Assembly (NCBI GenBank): GCA_002315235.1
Contig: DCGK01000126.1
Span: 22,232-27,506 of the forward strand
Source: Ruminococcus sp. UBA1780
Lineage (GTDB): Bacteria; Bacillota; Clostridia; Oscillospirales; Ruminococcaceae
Direction: 5' to 3'
DNA length: 5,275 nucleotides
The position numbers and the translations under genes were made by a program. This document shows positions 1-5,161 of the stretch, piece by piece (the first letter of the stretch is position 1; every line of letters starts with the position of its first letter). A model generated the notes under the pieces. The model searched no databases, was not told where the DNA came from, and worked only from the letters and a program-made list of their open reading frames with translations.

Positions 1-407
1 ACAGCGGCCAGATCCTTTACAAGCTCACGGAAGTCAACTCTTGTTTCAGCTGTAAAATAGAAAAGAATCTTGTTATTGTCAAAAGTAAACTCAACATCGA
101 TAAGATTCATGTCAAGTCCGCGGTTTTTAATCTTCTGCTGGCAGATTGCAAAAGCATCCTTCTGCTTCTGGATATTCTTTCTGACAGTTTCAAGATCCTC
201 AGGTGTTGCAATTCGGATTACTTCCTTGAGTTCAGATGTTACGAACCTGTCGTCAATCATTCGGTTGGCTATTACTACGTCACCGCACTCAACGCCGCGT
301 ATTGTTTCAACAATTGCCTTGTCTCCGACACTGGCCTTGATTTTACCCGGAGCAAAGTAATATATTTTTCCTACTTTTTTGAATCTTATTCCTACTATCT
401 CTGTCAT
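1..407 (-). CDS. ricT: RicT/YaaT, PSP1-domain protein (partial, 3' end outside window)
   Basis: The first 135 codons are present and the gene continues past the left edge. The N-terminus (MTEIVGIRFKKVGKIYYF) and the block at residues 103-134 (IDVEFTFD, then LFYFTAETRVDFRELVKDLA) are close to my memory of Bacillus subtilis YaaT/RicT, so the family call is firm. RicT is a cytosolic PSP1-domain protein. In B. subtilis it forms the RicA-RicF-RicT Fe-S complex, which affects RNase Y-dependent mRNA processing, sporulation and competence. The conserved cysteine cluster that binds Fe-S lies in the part not seen here; only C41 and C89 are visible. The ATG at 407 follows an AAGGA Shine-Dalgarno at 418-422 with a 10-nt gap. 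It starts 19 nt after the holB stop, so the two genes are very probably co-transcribed, as in Bacillus. Confidence 0.95.
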   Translation of the reverse strand, partial: MTEIVGIRFKKVGKIYYFAPGKIKASVGDKAIVETIRGVECGDVVIANRMIDDRFVTSELKEVIRIATPEDLETVRKNIQKQKDAFAICQQKIKNRGLDMNLIDVEFTFDNNKILFYFTAETRVDFRELVKDLAA

Positions 408-426
408 AATAAAAAATTCCTTTTCA

Positions 427-1398
427 TCAAAGCTGTCTGAAGGCCGCGATCTCACCGCAGAGAACAGATACTATAAGCTTTATATTTACGTTTTTATCTA
501 TAAGTGAATGCGCACGTGCCAGCGCTTCATGAATCTTTTCACATGCATGCATTGTCAGTCCGGAAGAAAGGCTGTGTGCCCTTTCCCTGCTGCATCCGGT
601 TATACTGTCGGGCAGATATCTGACAGCAAGTGCGTCACGCACTATGCGGTCAAGCATTTCGATGACATTTTTAAGAAGAGCCTTGTCTGCCGACGCTTCC
701 GTCAGGCACCTGAGTGTACCGTATTCGTCCCTGTTAATTATACAGTCTGCTGTCTTTTTTGTCAAATCAACAGCATTCTTCATCTGGTCTGACTGAAGGT
801 ATTCAAGGCATCTGCCGATATTTCCGCTGAACAGTTCAGCAGCTTCCCGTGCATCCTGTTCAGAAATGCCGTTTTCAGTCAGTGCCGTGACCGTCTCATC
901 ACGTGTAACCTCGGCGGCTGCCAGTGAGATGATTCTTGAACGGATAGTTTCAAGTATAATATTGCGGTCTGATACAGTAAAAATAAAATATGCATAGTCC
1001 GGCGGCTCCTCAATAAGCTTGAGAAGTGAATTCTGAGCCTGAACAGTGATATTGTCTGCATCAGTAAAGATATAAATCTTTTTATCGGTATTGTTTGGCT
1101 TTATATAGGCATCAGCGCATATATTTCTGACTGTTTCAACTGAAAACCCACCCATTTTGCCGCTGTGTTCAGCATAGATAATGTCGGGGTGGACGTGGCT
1201 GAGTGCATTGGTGCAGGAACGGCATGCGCAGCACGGTCCGGTTTCATTTTCACATACAAGCAGTGCGGCGATATAGTCAGCCATAGTCTTTTTTCCGAGG
1301 CCGCTGTCACCGTATATCAGAAATGAATGTGCTGTTCTGTCCCTTGCGGACATGTTGTGTACTGTATCAAGTAAAAGTCTGTTTCCGTAAATCTTCAT
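427..1398 (-). CDS. holB: DNA polymerase III subunit delta' (clamp loader)
   Basis: This is a cytosolic clamp-loader subunit that, with delta and tau/gamma, opens the beta clamp at primer termini. From the ATG at 1398 it has 323 residues, a normal length for the family. Visible parts in order: MKIYGN start; P-loop region GDSGLGKKT (residues 30-38); a four-cysteine zinc site C49-x6-C56-x2-C59-x2-C62; a Walker B-like strand (IYIFTDAD, about 108-115); SLLKLIEEPP (124-133); and an SRI triplet at 154-156 in place of the usual SRC. The alpha-helical collar follows. An in-frame ATG at 1425 would add nine residues, but it has no Shine-Dalgarno and family members usually start at MKIYGN. The start at 1398 has only weak GGA-type signals upstream, so this choice is moderate. 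It has its own promoter and leader hairpin upstream, and ricT follows 19 nt downstream. Confidence 0.93.
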   Translation of the reverse strand: MKIYGNRLLLDTVHNMSARDRTAHSFLIYGDSGLGKKTMADYIAALLVCENETGPCCACRSCTNALSHVHPDIIYAEHSGKMGGFSVETVRNICADAYIKPNNTDKKIYIFTDADNITVQAQNSLLKLIEEPPDYAYFIFTVSDRNIILETIRSRIISLAAAEVTRDETVTALTENGISEQDAREAAELFSGNIGRCLEYLQSDQMKNAVDLTKKTADCIINRDEYGTLRCLTEASADKALLKNVIEMLDRIVRDALAVRYLPDSITGCSRERAHSLSSGLTMHACEKIHEALARAHSLIDKNVNIKLIVSVLCGEIAAFRQL

Positions 1399-1447
1399 AT
1401 TATCCGTTCCGTTTCCCTGCTGCATACAAATTCAAAGCTCTGTGTTA

Positions 1448-1486
1448 TTACAGTGAACATCAGAATAAATCTGACTTTCACTGTAA
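1448..1486 (-). promoter_or_regulatory. Near-perfect hairpin in the holB mRNA leader
   Basis: A perfect 10-bp outer stem (TTACAGTGAA at 1448-1457 with TTCACTGTAA at 1477-1486) and a perfect 5-bp inner stem (TCAGA 1460-1464 with TCTGA 1470-1474) are separated by a symmetric 2-nt internal loop and closed by ATAAA. It begins about 11 nt after the start site predicted for the promoter at 1504-1532, so it would sit at the 5' end of the holB-ricT message. Neither strand has a T-run after it, so it does not look like an intrinsic terminator. An RNA-stabilising 5' hairpin or a dyad operator are both possible. Confidence 0.6.
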
Positions 1487-1503
1487 ACAAACACGTTCTT
1501 TAT

Positions 1504-1532
1504 ATTATAGCATTTTTCAGCCGGTTTCACAA
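1504..1532 (-). promoter_or_regulatory. Sigma-A type extended -10 promoter for holB-ricT
   Basis: Reading the minus strand, TTGTGA (1532-1527) is followed by exactly 17 nt and then a consensus TATAAT (1509-1504). TGC directly precedes the -10, giving the extended TGnTATAAT form. The -35 overlaps the last codon and stop of the decarboxylase gene. The expected start is near 1497, giving a leader of about 100 nt to the preferred holB start. This suggests holB and ricT can be transcribed independently of the decarboxylase. Confidence 0.7.
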
Positions 1533-2882
1533 GTATCTGCCTGCGACTACCCTGACTTTTTCGATGCCGTATTTTTTCATCAGCAGCGAAAGCTCAGGCG
1601 AAATAAGCTCACCGCTTACCGCAACCGGTACTGCCGGCGGACATGGTACATTAATATTTGCACAGATTCGTCCGGCAGACTCCGAAACCGGTATTTCCTC
1701 AAAGGCCGAAAGGGCCGCACTTCTTACGGACATCTTTCTTTCAGGCACCGGAAAATGCAGTTTTTCAGTTTCACGGTATTCAGCTTCAAATTCAATGCTG
1801 TTAAGAACCTCTGCTGCCTTCAGATACGCCTCGTGCCTGTCCTCAGGTGAAAACAGCATAACCGTGTATATACTGTCTGCGTATTCGTACTCTATTCCGT
1901 TTTCTCTAAGCTTTTCAGCAAGGAATTCACCTGTTGTCCCGCTTTTTTCAGCATTTACTGTAAAATGAAGCGGTTCTCTGTCAAAGGCCGGATATTCGAT
2001 ACAGTATTTTTCCGAAACAGCTTCGCGAAGCTCCTTCATCCATTTTACTGAATTACGCAGTTTTTCCCTTATCTGTGTTTCTATATATCGGTTGCACAGA
2101 TCAAGAGAACAGGTAATGAGGTACGACGGACTTGTTGAAGCAAAGAGCAGCATGGCGTCCTTAACTGATGAAGTATAACGCGGATTTCCCACATGAAGAT
2201 ACGCGGCTCCCGTAAGTGCCGGAAGCATTTTGTGTGCCGAATCACAGCACAGGTCCGCACCCAGATGAACGGGATGACGGTTTTCCTCATAAAACGGAAG
2301 AAGTGCGCCGTGTGCGTTGTCAACAAGCAGCACCGCTCCGTATCTGTGACAGATATCCGCAAGGCTCCTGATATCAGCAACTGCCCCGAGATAATCCGGA
2401 GATGTTACATACAGGCACGCATTTTCCGTACTGCTGATTATTTTTTCAGCTTCATTCAGATTTATTTTTCCCGATACAACCGTATCTGAATATTCCGGAA
2501 AAATCCACTGCGGCTCAATATCCAGAAGGGTACATGCACTCAGGAAGGCTCTGTGGACATTTCTGACGGCAATAACATTTCTGTTTTCACGCTTCATAAG
2601 CGCAAGCATGGTCTGTATGCACAGAGTTGAGCCCTGTGCTGAATAAAACGTCGCCTCTGTTCCGAACAGTACCGAGGCATTTTTCTCGCTTTCAGCAATA
2701 ATTCCCTCATTTTCAAAAAGGTTTCCTGCTCCGGTTATTTCCGTGATATCATATCTGAATATTTCTGACAGAATACTGTCATTCTGCACTCCCTTGTGTC
2801 CCGGCATGTGCATTCTGAGCATACCGCTCTGTGCATAGGAACACAGAAAATCGCTGACCGGCGTGTTCATAAATTTAATCAT
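1527..2882 (-). CDS. Orn/Lys/Arg decarboxylase, short YaaO/SpeA type
   Basis: A cytosolic PLP-dependent fold-type I basic amino acid decarboxylase of 451 residues, the usual length of the short Firmicutes form that lacks the N-terminal wing domain. Motifs in order: MPGHKG (26-31); GST at 84-86 for PLP phosphate; H110 in NVHRA, stacking on the cofactor; D188 in VDNAHG, pairing with the pyridine nitrogen; and the Schiff-base lysine K218 in SAHKMLPALTG. The C-terminal domain ends with CPPAVPVAVSGELI (414-427), where family members normally have PPG; here it is PPA. Substrate cannot be read from sequence: arginine (giving agmatine, a polyamine precursor) or lysine are the likely options. The start at 2882 has only a weak, close GGGA; M5 at 2870 is an alternative. 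The neighbours holB and ricT match the place of yaaO in Bacillus. The 135-nt gap upstream holds hairpins but no convincing promoter. Confidence 0.92.
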   Translation of the reverse strand: MIKFMNTPVSDFLCSYAQSGMLRMHMPGHKGVQNDSILSEIFRYDITEITGAGNLFENEGIIAESEKNASVLFGTEATFYSAQGSTLCIQTMLALMKRENRNVIAVRNVHRAFLSACTLLDIEPQWIFPEYSDTVVSGKINLNEAEKIISSTENACLYVTSPDYLGAVADIRSLADICHRYGAVLLVDNAHGALLPFYEENRHPVHLGADLCCDSAHKMLPALTGAAYLHVGNPRYTSSVKDAMLLFASTSPSYLITCSLDLCNRYIETQIREKLRNSVKWMKELREAVSEKYCIEYPAFDREPLHFTVNAEKSGTTGEFLAEKLRENGIEYEYADSIYTVMLFSPEDRHEAYLKAAEVLNSIEFEAEYRETEKLHFPVPERKMSVRSAALSAFEEIPVSESAGRICANINVPCPPAVPVAVSGELISPELSLLMKKYGIEKVRVVAGRYL

Positions 2883-2899
2883 TTCCCATCTTCAGTATA

Positions 2900-2911
2900 T
2901 AGTCCGGACTA
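2900..2911. repeat. 12-bp perfect palindrome upstream of the decarboxylase
   Basis: TAGTCCGGACTA is a perfect palindrome 17 bp upstream of the decarboxylase start codon. Two copies of CAGTAT flank it in direct orientation (2893-2898 and 2912-2917). Its size and place would suit the operator of a dimeric regulator, but no regulator gene is in the window and it may be chance. Confidence 0.35.
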
Positions 2912-2927
2912 CAGTATCGTCCTGTTA

Positions 2928-2964
2928 CAGCAACGGCCGCATACACACGGCATGCGGCCTGCTG
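2928..2964 (-). repeat. GC-rich hairpin between the radical SAM and decarboxylase genes
   Basis: GGCCGCAT (2935-2942) pairs perfectly with ATGCGGCC (2952-2959) around a 9-nt loop. The stem is extended by CAGCA (2928-2932) with TGCTG (2960-2964) across a 2-nt bulge. It lies 53 nt after the stop codon of the radical SAM gene. There is no T-run on either side, so it is not a textbook intrinsic terminator. It could be a 3'-end stabiliser, a weak or factor-dependent terminator, or an element in the decarboxylase leader. A smaller 6-bp hairpin with one G-T pair and a five-base loop lies at 2978-2994. Confidence 0.5.
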
Positions 2965-3017
2965 CGAAAAGCATATACGACAGTTTTTCTGCCGCACAAA
3001 AATCTGAAACCGGAGTA

Positions 3018-4073
3018 TCAGAAAAGCACATCCTTAAAGCAGATGTTAGGTCTGTTTTCATCAAAGTTCCATGTGTGATAAGCTCCGCCCTTACAGAATT
3101 CGTATTCACCGCAGGCTGCACAGTTGTCACATGTAAGACCCTTTCTGAAAATCTGAAATCCGTTTTCCCATACATCCCTGAAGCGGTCCCTGAATATGTT
3201 GCCCATGACAAACTCAGGTCTTCTCTCAATATCAAGGCATGTTGTAATATCTCCGTTGCACATTATACTTGCAACCGAACGGCCTGCTCCGCAGTGGAAA
3301 TACCAGTCACGAACCTCTCCCTCGTAGTCCATTCCGAGATAGTGCTCGCATCCGTATGTTACAGGTTCGCCCCTGGCTCTCATTTTTCTGATATATTCGA
3401 ACATTGTTAAAAAATCTTCATTTGTCATGAGAAGATGCGAAAATTCCTTTGCTCTGCCGATAGGGTCTATGTTTATAATTCTCCATGAATCAATGTCCAT
3501 TTCACTGAAAATTCTGTAGAGCTCATCGAGCTGGCCTATATTTTCATGAGTTACAACAGTAGTTACCTGTACATGTTTAAAAGTACCAACTCTGATAAGA
3601 TTTTCAATGCCGGCCATTGCCTTTTTCCATCCGCCCGGTGTTCTTCTGAAGGCATCATGAGTTGCCTCAGTACCGTCAATGCTTATGGAAATAGTCTTCA
3701 TTCCCGTACGTGCAAGATCCTTTGCAACGTCAGGTGTGATAAGGATACCGTTGGAGGTCATTCCCCACATATATCCCTGTTTGTTTGCATCGTCCATAAT
3801 ATCAAAGAAATCGCTTCTGACAAGCGGCTCACCGCCTGTTATGCACAGAGTAAATTCCTTAACGTCAAAGTCTCCGGCAATCTGTCTGAGTATATCATGA
3901 TACTGGGCTGGTGTCAGCTCCTCGGAAGGCACGTCACCGCAGCGGCTTCCGCAGTGAAGGCATCTTTCATTGCATCTGAGTGTGAGCTCAAGAAAGAGAT
4001 TTCTCAGTTTTATTTCATCAAAAGAAGGGCGCAGGATGCGCATATCAGTTTTTTTCGCCATTATATTAAGCAT
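3018..4073 (-). CDS. Radical SAM enzyme with SPASM-type C-terminal region, putative peptide maturase
   Basis: A 351-residue cytosolic radical SAM protein. C34-x3-C38-x2-C41 would hold the [4Fe-4S] cluster that cleaves SAM; it sits in TLRCNERCLHCGSRCG with a fourth cysteine at C45. ITGGEPL (78-84) is the SAM-binding GGEP motif, and SISIDG (129-134) is a typical core strand. The C-terminal third has a SPASM pattern for auxiliary clusters: C261, then G274-x4-C279, GNIFRDRFRDVWEN (291-304), C315, C318-x2-C321-x5-C327 and C345. The next expected cysteine is alanine (A331, in CKGGAYH). SPASM enzymes commonly modify peptides or proteins. The start at 4073 has GGAGG at 4081-4085, 7 nt away, placed in the 17-nt gap after the dockerin/repeat gene, so the two are one operon. 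That neighbour is the obvious candidate substrate. The exact reaction is not known from sequence. Confidence 0.9.
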   Translation of the reverse strand: MLNIMAKKTDMRILRPSFDEIKLRNLFLELTLRCNERCLHCGSRCGDVPSEELTPAQYHDILRQIAGDFDVKEFTLCITGGEPLVRSDFFDIMDDANKQGYMWGMTSNGILITPDVAKDLARTGMKTISISIDGTEATHDAFRRTPGGWKKAMAGIENLIRVGTFKHVQVTTVVTHENIGQLDELYRIFSEMDIDSWRIINIDPIGRAKEFSHLLMTNEDFLTMFEYIRKMRARGEPVTYGCEHYLGMDYEGEVRDWYFHCGAGRSVASIMCNGDITTCLDIERRPEFVMGNIFRDRFRDVWENGFQIFRKGLTCDNCAACGEYEFCKGGAYHTWNFDENRPNICFKDVLF

Positions 4074-4090
4074 CAGAATACCTCCACTGT

Positions 4091-4786
4091 TTAATTTTCA
4101 TTTTCAAACCATGAAGGCGGGCCGTATACAACAGACGGAGTATCATTTAACTGAGGCTCATCCGGATCTCTGTAGATGTATCCCGGAGGAGGCCCGTATA
4201 CTGTAGGCATCGGTTCCGGCGTAACGTTCAGCTCAGGCTCATCCGGATCATCGTAAATATATCCGGCCGGCGGACCGTACTTTGTCTGCATCTCTTCTGA
4301 TTCCGAAGGCTTTTCCGGTTCAGTAGCAGCAGGCTCTGATGCATCAGGTGCACCATATACAGGCTGCGTCACAATTGGTGTCGGTGAAGGTGAAGGAAGA
4401 ACTGACGGATTTTCGTCATAGTCATCAGCGTACACGCCTCCTCTTACAGACGGTATCTTGCCGAAAAGATATTTTTCAAATATTCTGATATCCGCAGAAG
4501 TAAATACATTGTCTTCATTCAGGTCACTGAGCATCTCCTCATCAAACGTCAGTTTTGTGCCTTTTTCTGCATTTGACTTCATAAGAATGTAGTCGACGAT
4601 GTCGGTCTTACTGTCTTTATTAAGATCTCCTCTTACATCCCTGTAAAAATAAGAAGGCGGACCGTAAACAGGTACCGACGACATTTCTTCCGAAGCAGGA
4701 ACGCTATGGATTCCTATTTCACTCTGAAGTGCCACTGCTGCCGAAAGAAGTGCGGCAGTATACATAGTTTTTTTCGTTTTCTTCAT
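4091..4786 (-). CDS. Secreted dockerin protein with YGPP repeats, putative radical SAM-modified RiPP precursor
   Basis: 231 residues. A Sec signal peptide is clear: KKTKK, then a hydrophobic stretch at about 8-20, with possible cleavage after VPA (residue 31). A type I dockerin follows at about 52-110, with two calcium-loop repeats (D54, N56, D58, D62, D65 and D88, N90, D92, T96, D99); such modules dock proteins onto cellulosomal scaffoldins. YGPP occurs at Y41, Y170, Y197 and Y221, plus a variant YGAP at Y144, joined by Pro/Ser/Thr/Glu-rich linkers. Each full YGPP is followed by an aromatic-acidic segment: YFYRD, GYIYDD, GYIYRD and a terminal SWFENEN. There is no cysteine and no catalytic domain. 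AGGAG at 4794-4798, 7 nt before the ATG, fixes the start. It is first in an operon with the radical SAM gene. I infer a multi-core RiPP precursor, although a plain cellulosomal structural protein cannot be excluded. Confidence 0.85.
   Translation of the reverse strand: MKKTKKTMYTAALLSAAVALQSEIGIHSVPASEEMSSVPVYGPPSYFYRDVRGDLNKDSKTDIVDYILMKSNAEKGTKLTFDEEMLSDLNEDNVFTSADIRIFEKYLFGKIPSVRGGVYADDYDENPSVLPSPSPTPIVTQPVYGAPDASEPAATEPEKPSESEEMQTKYGPPAGYIYDDPDEPELNVTPEPMPTVYGPPPGYIYRDPDEPQLNDTPSVVYGPPSWFENEN
4127..4279 (-). repeat. Two tandem in-gene YGPP units, each ending before the next YGPP
   Basis: Two in-frame units of 27 and 24 codons (residues 170-196 and 197-220) lie head to tail and are followed by the last, shortened copy. 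Their first 18 residues (YGPPAGYIYDDPDEPELN and YGPPPGYIYRDPDEPQLN) are identical at 15 positions. The matching 54 bp (4226-4279 and 4145-4198) agree at about 40 positions and share an exact 15-bp block, AGGCTCATCCGGATC, at 4235-4249 and 4154-4168. Many of the differences are silent, so the protein sequence appears to be under selection. Confidence 0.85.
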
Positions 4787-4871
4787 TTTTCTGCTCCTCT
4801 CATCTTAAATTGTTAATTTGAATTTATGATAGTAACCATTCATACAAAAAGTTCGTTAATACACATATTAA

Positions 4872-4900
4872 AGTATACCATAAAATTCTTCTGATAACAA
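4872..4900 (-). promoter_or_regulatory. Sigma-A type extended -10 promoter for the dockerin/radical SAM operon
   Basis: On the minus strand TTGTTA (4900-4895) is followed by 17 nt and TATACT (4877-4872), preceded by TGG to give an extended -10. The expected start is near 4865, leaving an AT-rich leader of roughly 80 nt before the ATG at 4786. It is the best promoter match I found in this intergenic stretch. Confidence 0.65.
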
Positions 4901-4959
4901 TATAAAATTCTATTATAACTTTCTGTACGTATATAATACTTATCAGGCGGCAGAAATGT

Positions 4960-4985
4960 TTCATAAAAATATATTTTTTTATGAA
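4960..4985. repeat. AT-rich 10-bp perfect inverted repeat
   Basis: TTCATAAAAA (4960-4969) and TTTTTATGAA (4976-4985) form a perfect dyad with a 6-nt centre, 60 bp upstream of the promoter -35 at 4895-4900. The low GC makes a stable RNA hairpin unlikely; a protein-binding dyad or UP-element-like AT tract is possible. Confidence 0.4.
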
Positions 4986-5010
4986 TATTCCATGTTACTT
5001 TTCAGAGATA

Positions 5011-5077
5011 AATTACAGTGCGGTTTAAATCATAAAAACGCGCCGCAGACTTTACTGATTTAATCTGCACTTTAACT
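5011..5077. repeat. Long imperfect inverted repeat
   Basis: AGTGC (5017-5021) pairs with GCACT (5067-5071), and TTAAATC (5025-5031) pairs with GATTTAA (5057-5063), with a symmetric 3-nt internal loop between them and a 25-nt loop. Three further base pairs lie outside a single mismatch. It sits just downstream of the intrinsic terminator and has no T-run. Its function is unknown. Confidence 0.4.
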
Positions 5078-5080
5078 CAG

Positions 5081-5116
5081 AAAAAACCGCAGTAAACAAA
5101 CCTTGTCTACTGCGGT
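5081..5116 (-). terminator. Intrinsic terminator of the right-edge gene
   Basis: ACCGCAGTA (5086-5094) pairs perfectly with TACTGCGGT (5108-5116). After one mismatch, ACAA (5096-5099) pairs with TTGT (5103-5106) around a 3-nt loop. Read on the minus strand, the stem is followed directly by TTTTTT (5086-5081; its first T is also the last stem base). It begins about 46 nt after the stop codon of the right-edge gene and would insulate the dockerin/radical SAM operon from it. Confidence 0.85.
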
Positions 5117-5161
5117 AAATACCATTTAGCTATTAGCCACAACTATAACCCAAAAGCTGTA

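Larger units (their letters stand above)
4787..5161. other. Intergenic region, about 375 bp, no gene seen
   Basis: No supported coding region or RNA gene lies here on either strand. It holds, from right to left, the terminator of the upstream gene (5081-5116), an imperfect inverted repeat (5011-5077), an AT-only-stem inverted repeat (4960-4985), the promoter at 4872-4900 and the 5' leader of the dockerin gene with its Shine-Dalgarno at 4794-4798. The stretch 4801-5000 is very AT-rich. No known riboswitch architecture was recognised. Confidence 0.7.

Noticed and set aside
70..360. Plus-strand open frame over ricT
   Set aside because: The minus strand here encodes a clear RicT N-terminus; the plus frame is low complexity and motif-free.
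1323..1968. Two long plus-strand open frames (1323-1850 and 1453-1968)
   Set aside because: They lie antisense to holB and the decarboxylase, whose minus-strand proteins have clear family motifs; the plus-strand translations show no domain and no Shine-Dalgarno.
2928..2964. GC-rich hairpin as an intrinsic terminator
   Set aside because: The stem is strong but no T-run follows on either strand, so I list it only as a hairpin.
2894..2994. Promoter for the decarboxylase
   Set aside because: Possible -10 boxes (TATACT at 2899-2894, GATACT at 2918-2913, TATATG near 2976) lack a fitting -35 at 16-18 nt or match poorly.
2796..3410. Plus-strand open frame of about 200 codons
   Set aside because: It is antisense to the decarboxylase start and radical SAM C-terminus; the translation has no recognisable family features.
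3018..4073. Anaerobic sulfatase-maturing enzyme
   Set aside because: It has a SPASM layout, but no sulfatase gene is nearby, one SPASM cysteine is missing, and the operon partner is a YGPP-repeat protein.
3546..4094. Plus-strand open frame of 182 codons
   Set aside because: It is the shadow of the radical SAM gene, whose CX3CX2C and SPASM motifs are on the minus strand.
4127..4670. CRISPR-like array
   Set aside because: The repeats are in-frame coding units with uneven spacing and no cas genes; they are protein repeats.
4932..4937. Plus-strand TATAAT
   Set aside because: No -35 at suitable spacing and no plus-strand gene downstream.
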